DNA of 64,000 bases from Acidimicrobiales bacterium (lineage in GTDB: Bacteria; Actinomycetota; Acidimicrobiia; Acidimicrobiales; Aldehydirespiratoraceae), in the NCBI GenBank assembly GCA_029263215.1, contig JAJCXY010000003.1:1-64000 (forward strand), in the 5' to 3' direction. The position numbers were made by a program, and so were the translations under genes. Below are positions 50,468 to 59,317 of this stretch, one piece after another (the first letter of the stretch is position 1; the number at the start of each line of letters is the position of its first letter). The notes under the pieces are model-generated. The model saw only the letters and a program-made list of their open reading frames with translations. It had not been told where the DNA came from and did not search any database.

Positions 50468-51472
50468 CTAGCGCTCTCCCCACACCGAGGAAGCGAATCT
50501 CCAGACCTCTTCTGAGGCGTCGATGAGGGACGTCGATGGTCCCACGACAGCCTCGCGACCCGTGTCGACGCCCGGCCAGCCGTGGCCCACTCCGGAGAGG
50601 CGCAGATGGACCATCTCTCCCCCACTCTGGCAACCGATGTACTCCAGGCGCACCGCCGCCTGATCTCCGTCGGCGAGAGAATCGATCTCCACCGGTGCCG
50701 GATCGCATCCGTTGACATCGGCCCAGGCGGCGAGAGCTGGAGCCACCGGCTCGTGCAGCACCGTGCTGTTCGTCCCCGGAAATGGTGGACTCTCTCCTCC
50801 GTCGTACAGAGCCCGAGGGTCATCGACACTGTGGATGTGCAGGACAGCCACGGGCTCGGTCGGAGCGAACTCGTGCAGCGCCATGGCTCCGGCGACCGGT
50901 GCCGCAACGCTCACCAGATCGGCCGCTTCGGCGGCCACCCGATAGGCGAGAATCGCTCCGTTGGAGTGGCCGGTGACAGCTATCCGGTCGGCGTCGATCG
51001 CTAGCTTCGCTCCGAGGTCGTCTACGACGGCTCGCACGAACCCGACGTCGTCCACGTCTCGGCGCTGGGCCGTGCCGCAACAGTTGAATCCACCGTTCCA
51101 GGTGTGAAGGGCGTCGGCTAACAGACCTGTGCCGTCGGGATAGACGGCCACGAATCCCTCACGGTCGGCAACGGCATCGAGACCGATATCGGACTTCAGC
51201 TGGGCTGCAGTTCCGCCCCCACCGTGCAAAGCGATCACGAGCGGCGCTTCGGCCGATGTGAGCCGCGGAGGAATGTGCACGTAGTAGCGACGACCGATCC
51301 CGTCGTGGCCCAACGCGAACTCGTGGTCACCGACTTCTAGACCGCCATGAGCTGCCGGAACGGATACGTCCGGGCCTGGCGGGGTGGTCGGGCCCGGAGC
51401 GGACGCGCGCCGGTTGGCGCAGCCGCTCGCAACGATCGCCATAAGGAGTGTCACGGCCATCGAGATACGCAT
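50468..51472 (-). CDS. Secreted LpqC-like PHB-depolymerase/feruloyl-esterase family lipoprotein
   Basis: The 334-aa product has a signal peptide with lipobox VASGC at residues 14-18. The catalytic domain shows IALHGGGGTAAQ (oxyanion loop), the elbow GHSNGA, an Asp in VLHIHSVDD and a His in VGHGWPG, the triad of the LpqC / esterase-PHB depolymerase family. Four Cys in the mature part (NCCGT, NGCDP, GCQSGG) may form disulfides. Likely a surface-bound esterase for short polyesters or feruloyl esters. It lies upstream of the amine dehydrogenase gene (32-base gap) and downstream of the isocitrate lyase gene. Confidence 0.82.
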   Translation of the reverse strand: MRISMAVTLLMAIVASGCANRRASAPGPTTPPGPDVSVPAAHGGLEVGDHEFALGHDGIGRRYYVHIPPRLTSAEAPLVIALHGGGGTAAQLKSDIGLDAVADREGFVAVYPDGTGLLADALHTWNGGFNCCGTAQRRDVDDVGFVRAVVDDLGAKLAIDADRIAVTGHSNGAILAYRVAAEAADLVSVAAPVAGAMALHEFAPTEPVAVLHIHSVDDPRALYDGGESPPFPGTNSTVLHEPVAPALAAWADVNGCDPAPVEIDSLADGDQAAVRLEYIGCQSGGEMVHLRLSGVGHGWPGVDTGREAVVGPSTSLIDASEEVWRFASSVWGER

Positions 51473-51490
51473 CTCGATCAGGGCCCCGAA

Positions 51491-53737
51491 TCAGGCGGTG
51501 ATGAAGTTCGAGAGAGCTGCTCCGTCGTCACCGAGAAGCGACCGGACGTCGGCGTCGCTCACCTCGGCGACGATGATCTCGCCCACCTCGTCGGTGACGT
51601 TGCCGAACACCCCGTTGTTGCGCATGCCTTCGGCCTGCTTGTGGTTGTCGTCGGTGGGAGACAGGAAGTGGATGGCGCTGATCTTGTAGCGGTGGATCAA
51701 GAAGAGATGCATCAGCGTCATCAGCCGCTTGCGCCGAGTCTCGGGCCGATAGTTGTTTTGGTCGCGCACCATGAGAATCGGTCGGCCACGGCGGTCGTTG
51801 ATCACCGAGAACACCACGTTGGCGCAGGTCTCCTCGGGGCCGTTCACCTGGAGCTCGAGAATCTCCGAGCCGGGTGTGTGAGGCCTCAGCTTGACCGTGA
51901 GCGCGGTGTCGGTGCCGTGGACCCCGGTCCAGTTCTCGAGCCAGCTCTCGAGCAGGCTCGGAGGCACCTCGGTGTGAACCAGGTGCTGGAATTGGGTGGA
52001 TCCCTTGCCCATGGCCTTGGTGGTGGCGGTGCGACCCGACGACCCCATGAGTGCGGCATCGAGTCGGGGGCCGCCAACGAGTGTCTGAGGCGTGGAGTAT
52101 GGCGACTGCACCAGGCGGAACTTACGCTGGAGGCGGGCCAGCGCCAGCATGCCGTCCTCCTGCAGCGACGCCGAGAACTCCTCGCTGGCGAGGCCGTCGA
52201 CCTGATGGCCTCCGTAGGTGATGAAGTTGAAGACGAAGCCGAGCTTTCCGATCTCTTCGGGGAAGGCCCTCATCTCGTCGTCGGTCATCCCGGTGGTGTC
52301 CCAGTTGAACGATGGCGAGAGGTTGTACGCCATCATCTTGTCGGGGTAGCGGGCCTTGATCGCGTCGGCGAACACCGCGGCGTCCTCGAGATCAGCGGTC
52401 TTGGTCTCCATCCAGATGATGTCGCAGAAAGGAGCCACGGCCAGCGATTTGGCGATGGCGTAGGGGATGCCCCCCTGGATGAGGTAGTAGCCCTCGGGGG
52501 TCTTCGCCATGCGGGGATCCCAGTGAACATCGAGTCCCATCTCTTCGGCCTTGGCCGCGGCCGCATGCCACGACGCGCTGGCCGAAAACTCATCCCATTC
52601 GTCGGGTGTCATGGAGAGCTCGCCGCCCTCTTCGGCCCTGAACGCCATGGCCTCGTCGACGGCCTCGCGATAGGTCATCAGCCCCGCCGCGTCCTGCCAG
52701 ACATCGACAAAGGCATTGCCAACGGTGTCGAGGGCCTGTTCGGCGCTGATCGTGCCGGCTTTGGCATCTGCCGCGGCCACGGCAATGTCGGAGTTGAGCC
52801 CGCTGGTTTCGAGCCAGGCAATCGCCTCGGCCTTCTGGGGGCCCGGGATGTCGTAGAGGAGATGACCGTTGAGATCGCTCACCCCGGCAGTATGGAGACT
52901 CTCGACGAGGGCCAGGAAGACGTTCTTGTAGCTGGGGATACCGAGCTTGGTGGCGCCGAGAATGAAGGCCTGGTCGCGCTCGTCGCCGGAGCCGTCGAGC
53001 AGGGTGGCTGCTTCGGCATCGGTGCGGGCGACGATGATGCCACCGACCCCCATGATGTCGAGTTGGAAGCGGGCCGCGTTGAGGCGCTTGATCTGTTCAT
53101 CGACCGGCACGAGCACCTTGCCGCCCTGATGACCACATTTCTTCACGCCGGGCTTTTGATCCTCGATGTGGTAGCCGGGCACCCCAACTTCCACGAAGCG
53201 ACGCACCAGGTTGCGGACGTGGCCGTCGCCACCGTGGCCGGTGTCTGCGTCGGCGATTATGTAGGGAAGGAAGTTGACTTCAGGGGTGCGCTCGCGCTCC
53301 TCGTCGGTCATGCGGGAGCGAGCGAATCGCTGGTTCTTGTCGGCGGCCAGGAGGGCACGAACAATGGGCGCGGCTTCGTCGGGAACGGCGCTCAGGGGAT
53401 AACTGGCGAGGTCGGCGCCGGGGTCTTCGGACATGGATCCCTTGGCCGAGGTGGCCCAACCGCCCAGATAGATGCCTTCGATGCCCGACCTTTTCATCGC
53501 CACGGCCTGGCCCGGCGAGTAGGGGCCGTAGGTGGTGATGCTCTTGCCCTGGGCGCGAAGCCCATGCAGGAGGGTGTAGAACCCCTCGGCAGCCAGCCGC
53601 GCCACGGTGTAGTCGCGAACGATGGTGCCGCGCTGCTCCACTACCTGACGAGCCGTGTACAACCTCGTGGTGTCGGAGAAACGGTCGGAAGCAAACCAGG
53701 CTTCGGTTGCTTCAACTTCGGAATCGAGGAACGTCAT
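51491..53737 (-). CDS. aceA: Isocitrate lyase, long ICL2-type
   Basis: The 748-aa enzyme has the catalytic loop K199-K-C201-G-H203, the Mg site DADTGHGG (163-170) and ASASWH plus PSFNWDTTG. It is far longer than the standard lyase (about 430 aa). It has the insertion and C-terminal domain of mycobacterial ICL2 (about 600-748 here), where an acetyl-CoA-responsive GNAT-like regulatory domain resides. It cleaves isocitrate to glyoxylate and succinate. AGGAGG is 9 nt before the ATG. Malate synthase is not in the window. Acetoacetate and acetyl-CoA from carnitine breakdown would make this shunt useful. Confidence 0.92.
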   Translation of the reverse strand: MTFLDSEVEATEAWFASDRFSDTTRLYTARQVVEQRGTIVRDYTVARLAAEGFYTLLHGLRAQGKSITTYGPYSPGQAVAMKRSGIEGIYLGGWATSAKGSMSEDPGADLASYPLSAVPDEAAPIVRALLAADKNQRFARSRMTDEERERTPEVNFLPYIIADADTGHGGDGHVRNLVRRFVEVGVPGYHIEDQKPGVKKCGHQGGKVLVPVDEQIKRLNAARFQLDIMGVGGIIVARTDAEAATLLDGSGDERDQAFILGATKLGIPSYKNVFLALVESLHTAGVSDLNGHLLYDIPGPQKAEAIAWLETSGLNSDIAVAAADAKAGTISAEQALDTVGNAFVDVWQDAAGLMTYREAVDEAMAFRAEEGGELSMTPDEWDEFSASASWHAAAAKAEEMGLDVHWDPRMAKTPEGYYLIQGGIPYAIAKSLAVAPFCDIIWMETKTADLEDAAVFADAIKARYPDKMMAYNLSPSFNWDTTGMTDDEMRAFPEEIGKLGFVFNFITYGGHQVDGLASEEFSASLQEDGMLALARLQRKFRLVQSPYSTPQTLVGGPRLDAALMGSSGRTATTKAMGKGSTQFQHLVHTEVPPSLLESWLENWTGVHGTDTALTVKLRPHTPGSEILELQVNGPEETCANVVFSVINDRRGRPILMVRDQNNYRPETRRKRLMTLMHLFLIHRYKISAIHFLSPTDDNHKQAEGMRNNGVFGNVTDEVGEIIVAEVSDADVRSLLGDDGAALSNFITA

Positions 53738-53871
53738 GGGTCCCTGCCTCCTGTCGCATGGGGGATTGACATGGTTGTCGCGGAAACGCTTGCCGTCGTG
53801 ATCGTAACCCTCACCCAAGCCCGGCCATGTGCTGGCCGAGACGCGAAATCACGCCGTTTTTTCGCCCTATA

Positions 53872-53885
53872 TTGACAATTGACAA
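53872..53885. repeat. Tandem TTGACAA repeat in the divergent promoter region
   Basis: Two adjacent TTGACAA copies lie in the 162-base gap between aceA and the HExxH membrane protein gene, 14 bases before the latter's start. A T-rich run (53857-53862) precedes them. They could be promoter elements or a regulator site; the gap holds nothing else that I can identify. Confidence 0.35.
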
Positions 53886-53899
53886 CAAAGGACACCCTC

Positions 53900-54316
53900 A
53901 TGGGCGTACTCGGATCGACAGGTCGAGCGATTTTGCGACTCTCGCTGGTCGTCGCGGTGATTGTCGTCGCGGGCGTTGCGACTCTCGTGGTCGTCGACTG
54001 GCGGGCCAGAACAGGCGATGAAGTCCACATCGTGGAGGTCCCCTACCTCGGTGGATCCGGAGCGATCACCACCGGCCGCGTGATCTTCGTACACGAAGGA
54101 CGCTCCGAAGACGCCGAACTCCTCGCCCATGAACTCGTGCACGTCTGCCAATGGGAGGAGGGCCAGGTGGAGTTCCTCTGGGACTACACCACGGAGTACA
54201 TCTCCAATCTCGCCGAACTGAGAGACAGCGATCAGGCCTACCGGGAGATCAGTTTCGAGGAAGAGGCTCGAGAAGGCGACGCTGGCTGTGATCTCGGCGA
54301 CTACACCGTACCGTAG
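53900..54316 (+). CDS. Membrane-anchored protein with HELVH metal-binding motif
   Basis: The 138-aa protein has one N-terminal transmembrane helix (about 10-32) and a C-terminal domain containing LLAHELVHVCQWEEG. H-E-x-x-H is the zinc-metalloprotease pattern, and similar short DUF4157-like proteins exist. The downstream acidic region (YREISFEEEAREGD) may supply the third ligand. AAAGGA at 53887-53892 is 7 nt before the ATG, which is preferred over the TTG 7 codons upstream. Function unknown; it may be an inactive or minimal peptidase. Confidence 0.7.
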   Translation: MGVLGSTGRAILRLSLVVAVIVVAGVATLVVVDWRARTGDEVHIVEVPYLGGSGAITTGRVIFVHEGRSEDAELLAHELVHVCQWEEGQVEFLWDYTTEYISNLAELRDSDQAYREISFEEEAREGDAGCDLGDYTVP

Positions 54317-54329
54317 GCCAGGCGACCCG

Positions 54330-54467
54330 TTAGACCCGGTCGAAGAACTCGACCAGTCGAGCAGCACCGCCGCTCAGAACGGCGAGTGTGACGCCCACCG
54401 CGGCGATCAGCACGAACGGATTGAATATCGCCTCGAGAAGGGACTGGATGGTTGCGGTGGTCTCCAT
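54330..54467 (-). CDS. 45-aa single-pass membrane protein, hypothetical
   Basis: An ATG-started frame of 45 codons encodes METTATIQSLLEAI, a hydrophobic helix of about 18 residues (FVLIAAVGVTLAVLSGG) and a short amphipathic end ARLVEFFDRV. Codon third positions are GC-rich as in the neighbours. No strong ribosome site is visible. It sits convergent with the HExxH membrane protein gene, 13 bases away. Confidence 0.45.
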   Translation of the reverse strand: METTATIQSLLEAIFNPFVLIAAVGVTLAVLSGGAARLVEFFDRV

Positions 54468-54544
54468 GACTTCATGATGAGCCACCGCAGCGCTATCCAC
54501 GATCGGGGGTTCCCCTGAACCGACCCTGAGACCCTCAGGGCATC

Positions 54545-55936
54545 TCAGGGTCGGGCTGGAACATCCTGGTGCCTGTCCATCATGTCGGCCATCACTGCCC
54601 TGATGAATTCGTCTGACTCGTCGCTGGGTCCCCCCTCGACCCCACCGTAGATCGCCCCGGTCGAGGGCGGGTCGGTGAGCCCCGAGGCTGCGTATACCAC
54701 CGCTTCGCTGAGGTCGGCTGTGAAGCGCTCGACCAGCCCATCTCGCACCTGGGGACGGGTGACAGCCATGTGGATCGCATCGGGATACTGCTGGCCGTTG
54801 AGCCTCCAGCCCCTGGTGCGGAGGAAGTCGTTGATGTGGTAGATGTCGAGTTCGTCGCTGGTGAAGCTGAAACAGAAGCTCGGCTTCCCGATGACCCTCA
54901 GCTCCGGGTGGGTTCTCACCACGTCCTGCATCGCGTACGACGTCTCGAAGATGCCCCGAGCGTGGTGGATATACCCCTCGCGTCCAAGGCTCACCATCGC
55001 GGCCCAGGTGGATGCCAGGAGTCCTCCCGAGCGTGAGCCCTCGATGCCCGGCGAGCAGTACTTTCCACCGGTCCAGTCGGTGACGAAGAAGTACTGGCCA
55101 TTTCGGAGTTCCTGGTCGGCGAATGCCAGCACCGACGTGCCCTTGAACCCGTAGCCGTACTTGTGGGTGTCGGCAGAGATGGAGGTGACTCCGGGAACAC
55201 GGAAGTCCCAGAGGGGCAGGTCGTAGCCGAGCTCCTCACCCCACGGAAGGATGAATCCGCCGAGGCAACCGTCGACGTGCAGGCCTACGCCCCGGCTGGT
55301 GGCGAGCTCTGCGAGCTCTTCGATCTGATCGATGGTGCCATAGCCGTAGTTGGTGGCGGAGCCGACGATCGCAACCGTGGAGTCGTCGATGAGTCCGGCG
55401 AGAGCATCGAGATCGACCTGGGTGGTTTGGGGGTCGACCGGGGCACTTCGGATCTCGACTCCGAGAAGGAACCCGGCCTTGTCGAAAGCCGGATGGGCGG
55501 TCTCGGGTTTGACCATGTTGGGGTGCCCGATCCCGTTCTGTCGCCCCTGCTCCCGATAGGCGAGTACCGCGTGGAGGATGCTCCCGCTTCCGCCGGAGGT
55601 GACCATCCCGACCGGCTTGGCGCCCTCCACTGCGTCGGCATTGAGCATGTCGAGGGTCATGGCGATGATTTCGCCTTCGAAGCGGGTGGCACTCGGGCAC
55701 ATGTCGCGTTGGAGCACGTTGACGTGGGCGTACTGGGCGAACACCTCACCGAGGAAGTCGTAGTGGTCGTGGTCGCCGCAGTACATCGTGCCGGAGCACT
55801 GGCCGGTCTCCCATGTGGCGTCCTCCGCTCTAGCGAGGTCTCCCAACTCGGCGATGATCTCGGCGCGATCACGCCCCTCGACGGGCATGGTGGCGTTGAC
55901 CGGAAAGCGGTCGGCGTACGGGTAGGTACTACTCAC
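54545..55936 (-). CDS. PLP-dependent lyase/decarboxylase, sphingosine-1-phosphate-lyase-like (copy 2)
   Basis: The 463-aa enzyme has MVTSGGSGSI for phosphate binding, HVDGCLGGF for the Asp, and the PLP lysine in SADTHKYGYGFKG. It is clearly paralogous to the protein at 30828-32066, with a longer N-terminus (GQCSGTMYCGDHDHYDFL) that could complete the active site. Sphingosine-1-phosphate lyases cleave 2-amino-1-phospho-alcohols to phosphoethanolamine and an aldehyde. The GTG start overlaps the stop of an FGGY kinase gene, so a kinase supplies the next enzyme with a phosphorylated substrate; that link is inference. Confidence 0.83.
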   Translation of the reverse strand: MSSTYPYADRFPVNATMPVEGRDRAEIIAELGDLARAEDATWETGQCSGTMYCGDHDHYDFLGEVFAQYAHVNVLQRDMCPSATRFEGEIIAMTLDMLNADAVEGAKPVGMVTSGGSGSILHAVLAYREQGRQNGIGHPNMVKPETAHPAFDKAGFLLGVEIRSAPVDPQTTQVDLDALAGLIDDSTVAIVGSATNYGYGTIDQIEELAELATSRGVGLHVDGCLGGFILPWGEELGYDLPLWDFRVPGVTSISADTHKYGYGFKGTSVLAFADQELRNGQYFFVTDWTGGKYCSPGIEGSRSGGLLASTWAAMVSLGREGYIHHARGIFETSYAMQDVVRTHPELRVIGKPSFCFSFTSDELDIYHINDFLRTRGWRLNGQQYPDAIHMAVTRPQVRDGLVERFTADLSEAVVYAASGLTDPPSTGAIYGGVEGGPSDESDEFIRAVMADMMDRHQDVPARP

Positions 55937-57486
55937 TGTGGATCTCCGTGGAAGCTGGTGAGGGATTCGCTGATCGGTCTCAGAGCCACATAAGCGGCTT
56001 CAAACTGGGTCTGGTGGTGGTCGTAGAGGGACCGGTTGGCGGGATTTGGCTCGAACCTCTCGCCGAGTTCGGCGCCGGCGACAACCTCAGCTCGCTCGAG
56101 ATCGCCTCTTCGAGCCAGGGCGAGAAGGGCGACCGACCGCGCCACCGCGGTATCCGGGTCGATGACAGGAGCAACGGTGCGGTCGAGCACGTCGGCGAGG
56201 ATCTGGGTCCACTGGGGAGAGCGGGCCGCCCCACCGACGAACGCGATCTCCTCGATGGTCTCTCCGGTGAAAGCCTCGACATGGGGCAGCAGCCAGCCCA
56301 GGTTGTGGGCCACCCCTTCGGTGACCGCACGAATGAGATCGAGGCGAGAGGTACTCAGTGAGACATTGATGAAACCACCCCTCATTCCTGGGGCAGCACT
56401 GGGTGCTAGAGATCCACCGAGCCAGGGCAGGAACAAGGCACCACCAGCGCCCGCCGACCCGACGGCGAGTGCCTCATCGAGCTGGGCGAAGGGGGCATCG
56501 ATCATGTGGTCGGCGAGAGCATCCGCGGCATGGACGATTTCGTGCAGCAGGTATTCCACCACCCTGCCCCCATAACCGTTTTCGGCGAAGACCAGGTAGC
56601 TGTCGCGATCGAGGGCGGGCATCGACAGCACCTCGTGGTCGAGATCGGTGTTCTTCTCGTCGACGGTGTCGATCAGCACACTGGTGGTGCCGATGGCGAG
56701 CCCGGCTCGACCCGGTCGGGCCACTCCGGTGGCCACCCCACCCGCCGCGGTGTCGTTGGACCCAGCGTAGACAACTGCGTCGACGGGCAACCCGAGGGAG
56801 TCGGCGATCGCTGAGGTGAGGTTGCCCACCGGTTCATCAATATCGATCAGGGGCGGTAGGCGGTCGGGATCCACACCTGCGAGCGTCACCAGTTCGTCGT
56901 CGTAGTTGGTGACCCCGAGGGTGCGGTTGTCGCAGAGCTGCGACATGAACATTGAATGCTGGGTTGCCGTGATCCGGCCCGTGAGTCGGGCGGTGACGAA
57001 GTCCATCGGTTCGAGCCAGGCCGTGGTGGCCGCTGTCAGCTCCGGACGGTCGTGTTGGAGGTGGAGGATGTGGGCAAGGGCCAGGCCTCCTCCGACGGTG
57101 GGGATGCCGTGGCGATCTATCCAGGTGAGGAAGGCATCCTCGTCGCGGCCCATGATGTCCCACGAGTGATCGGTGCCCCGGTGGTCGCTCCACATCACCA
57201 TCGGCCCTACGGGCTCGGCCGCAGCGTCGACCGGCACGATCGAGGAGTACTGGCTACACACTCCGATCGCCCCCACCCGAGCGGCCACATCGGGCCGAGC
57301 GGCGCTCAGCTCCGCTACCGCATCGACCGTGCGGACCCAGAGCTCTTCGGCATCTTGTTCCGACACCGTGCCCTGGCGTTGGGTCTGCAGCGTGCGGTGA
57401 CTCGTCGCCACGGCCCGGCCATCGGCGCCGACGAGCACCGCCTTGACGTTGGTGGTGCCGATATCGAGTCCCACTGCTGCGTGCAT
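55933..57486 (-). CDS. FGGY-family carbohydrate/polyol kinase
   Basis: The 517-aa kinase has two actin-like halves: GLDIGTTNVKAVLV (phosphate 1), WSDHRGTDHS, YAGSNDTAAGGVATG, AIGTTSVLI and EIAFVGGAARSPQW with QILADVLD, the FGGY adenosine site. It is nearest in look to xylulokinases, but the sugar-binding loop does not identify a substrate. The frame is open another 159 codons upstream, without family resemblance; MHAAVGLDIG is the natural start. It is the first gene of a pair with the PLP lyase. Confidence 0.87.
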   Translation of the reverse strand: MHAAVGLDIGTTNVKAVLVGADGRAVATSHRTLQTQRQGTVSEQDAEELWVRTVDAVAELSAARPDVAARVGAIGVCSQYSSIVPVDAAAEPVGPMVMWSDHRGTDHSWDIMGRDEDAFLTWIDRHGIPTVGGGLALAHILHLQHDRPELTAATTAWLEPMDFVTARLTGRITATQHSMFMSQLCDNRTLGVTNYDDELVTLAGVDPDRLPPLIDIDEPVGNLTSAIADSLGLPVDAVVYAGSNDTAAGGVATGVARPGRAGLAIGTTSVLIDTVDEKNTDLDHEVLSMPALDRDSYLVFAENGYGGRVVEYLLHEIVHAADALADHMIDAPFAQLDEALAVGSAGAGGALFLPWLGGSLAPSAAPGMRGGFINVSLSTSRLDLIRAVTEGVAHNLGWLLPHVEAFTGETIEEIAFVGGAARSPQWTQILADVLDRTVAPVIDPDTAVARSVALLALARRGDLERAEVVAGAELGERFEPNPANRSLYDHHQTQFEAAYVALRPISESLTSFHGDPQ

Positions 57487-57603
57487 CAGCTCATCATGGC
57501 CTCTCACCGACCCCCGAGGCAGATCCGAGCCTGATCCAAGCAGCCGATGTTGGTCGGGCTGTGCCAGTCTGACCACAGCGGGCAAGCCGGCCAGGAGGAT
57601 GCT

Positions 57604-59202
57604 GTGGCTGATCGAATGAGTTTCTGGGCATGGGGTCTGGAGTCCGAGGAGCCCACCAACCAGGCCCGAGCCAAGCTCGCCGACCACCTGTCGCAACGCT
57701 ACGGCACGCCGATCACCGCGAGACCAATCCCCGACTTGGCCGATGCCACGCTCAGAGCACCCCGCGTAGAACCACCCGACGTGCTGGCCGCGTTCTGCTT
57801 CACCGACACCTACGAGAGGTCCCGGCACAGCTACGGCGCCCACTTCACCGACCGCACCAGAGCGTTCAATCTCGACTTCCCCAACCCACCCGACTTCGTC
57901 GCTCACCCACGCGACGAAGCCGAACTCGAGGCGATACTCGAGTGGTGCCACGACGGTGGCCATTCGGTGGTCCCCTACGGGGGTGGCTCATCGGTGGTGT
58001 GGGGTGTCGACCCGCCGGCGGAGGCCGACACCGCGGTGACCATCGCCCTCGACCGTCTCGATCAGGTGATGGAGATAGATACGACCTCGCGGGCGGCTCG
58101 GATCCAAGCCGGCATTTTCGGACCCGCCCTCGAAGCCCAACTCAAACCGTCGGGTCATACCCTGCGCCACTTCCCACAGTCGTTTCGCTTCTCTACGTTG
58201 GGTGGCTGGATCGCCACCCGATCGGGAGGGCACTACGCCACCAACCACACCCACATCGACGACTTTGTCGAGTCGGTCCGCATGCTCACCCCCCAAGGGT
58301 GGTGGGAGTCACGACGCCTGCCGGGCAGTGGAGCAGGACCGAGCCCGGACCGCCTGGTGATCGGCAGCGAGGGAATTCTCGGAATCATCACCGAAGCCTG
58401 GATGCGCATCCAGGCCCGACCCACTTTCCGAGCCACCGCCGGCGTCGTGTTCGACTCCTGGGCTGCCGGCACCGAAGCCATCCGTCAGATCGTCCAGGCG
58501 AAGCTGTGGCCCGCCAACCTCAGAATTCTCGATCCGGTCGAAGCAGGCCGTGCCGCCGGCTTGGATGGTGAGCAGGCTCTCGTCATCATCGGTTTCGAGT
58601 CGGCCGAAATGTCACAGAGATGGCCGATCGGCATCGCCGTTGAGATCGCCAGGGAGTGCGGCGGCCACATCTCCGACGAAGACGTACGAATCGATGATGG
58701 CACCGGAGCGGCCACCGGGCACAGCGGGGCGGTCGGCAAGTGGCGCGACAGCTTCGTGGGCGTCGATCCGGGCACCCACACCAGTCTCGGCCTGCTGGCC
58801 GACACCTTCGAGACCGCCATCACCTGGGATCGATGGCCCGAGTTCGATGCCACCGTGCGCGCCCGCATGAACGAGGTGTTGAAAGAGGTATGTGTGCAGG
58901 GCGAGTTGAGCTGCCGCTTCACCCACGTGTATCCCGACGGCCCCGCTCCCTATTACACATGGCTGGGTATGGGCCGGCAGGGTTCGGAGATCTCGATGTG
59001 GCAGGAGGTGAAGGATGCGGCCAACGAGATCGTGGTGGCTGCCGGCGGGACATCGACTCACCATCACGCCGTGGGCCGCATGCACCGACCCGGTGCCTAC
59101 GACGTGCAACGGCCCGACCTGTTCGCCGACTCTCTGCGAGCGGTGAAGAAGACGCTCGACCCCAGCGGCATCCTCAACCCTGGTGTGCTCATCGACCCCT
59201 GA
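57604..59202 (+). CDS. FAD-binding oxidase, alkyl-DHAP synthase-like (AGPS family)
   Basis: The 532-aa VAO-type flavoprotein has the FAD segment PYGGGSSVVWG, QSFRFSTLGGWIATRSGGHYATN and IGSEGILGIIT. The active-site motif STHHHAVG contains the HHH-x-x-G element of alkyldihydroxyacetonephosphate synthase. An N-terminal SFWAWG start is also typical of AGPS-like proteins. The reaction may be ether-lipid formation or 2-hydroxyacid/glycerol-type oxidation; context does not settle it. AGGAGG at 57593-57598 is 5 nt before the GTG, which is preferred over the ATG at 57616. Divergent from the FGGY kinase gene. Confidence 0.82.
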   Translation: MADRMSFWAWGLESEEPTNQARAKLADHLSQRYGTPITARPIPDLADATLRAPRVEPPDVLAAFCFTDTYERSRHSYGAHFTDRTRAFNLDFPNPPDFVAHPRDEAELEAILEWCHDGGHSVVPYGGGSSVVWGVDPPAEADTAVTIALDRLDQVMEIDTTSRAARIQAGIFGPALEAQLKPSGHTLRHFPQSFRFSTLGGWIATRSGGHYATNHTHIDDFVESVRMLTPQGWWESRRLPGSGAGPSPDRLVIGSEGILGIITEAWMRIQARPTFRATAGVVFDSWAAGTEAIRQIVQAKLWPANLRILDPVEAGRAAGLDGEQALVIIGFESAEMSQRWPIGIAVEIARECGGHISDEDVRIDDGTGAATGHSGAVGKWRDSFVGVDPGTHTSLGLLADTFETAITWDRWPEFDATVRARMNEVLKEVCVQGELSCRFTHVYPDGPAPYYTWLGMGRQGSEISMWQEVKDAANEIVVAAGGTSTHHHAVGRMHRPGAYDVQRPDLFADSLRAVKKTLDPSGILNPGVLIDP

Positions 59203-59235
59203 CAGCCGCGTCGGTGCTTGCGCAGCCGTCGCCCC

Positions 59236-59251
59236 GCCCGCACCCGCGGGC
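59236..59251 (+). terminator. Hairpin after the AGPS-like gene
   Basis: GCCCGC-ACCC-GCGGGC, followed by CTTTCG, begins 34 bases after the stop codon. The stem is 6 bp of pure G-C with a short T-run of three. It may separate this gene from the TPP-enzyme operon that starts at 59318. Confidence 0.5.
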
Positions 59252-59317
59252 CTTTCGACCCTGTCGTGATCTTCGAGCGAAGTGGATGATCGCAGGGCGT
59301 AGGAAGCGAGTTCGTCG

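Noticed and set aside
51347-53875. An 842-codon open frame on the strand opposite isocitrate lyase
   Set aside because: Its product is a low-complexity His/Gly/Asp/Val string with no family resemblance, while the opposite strand encodes a complete isocitrate lyase. Long antisense frames are expected in GC-rich DNA.
57551-57575. TGGTC ... GACCA arms in the kinase/AGPS intergenic region as a FadR-type site
   Set aside because: The arms are only 5 bp and 15 bases apart, and the flanking bases do not extend the symmetry. This is expected by chance.
57487-57963. N-terminal extension of the FGGY kinase by 159 codons
   Set aside because: The extension has no homology pattern and would run into the divergent AGPS-like gene. 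The actin-like fold begins at MHAAVGLDIG.
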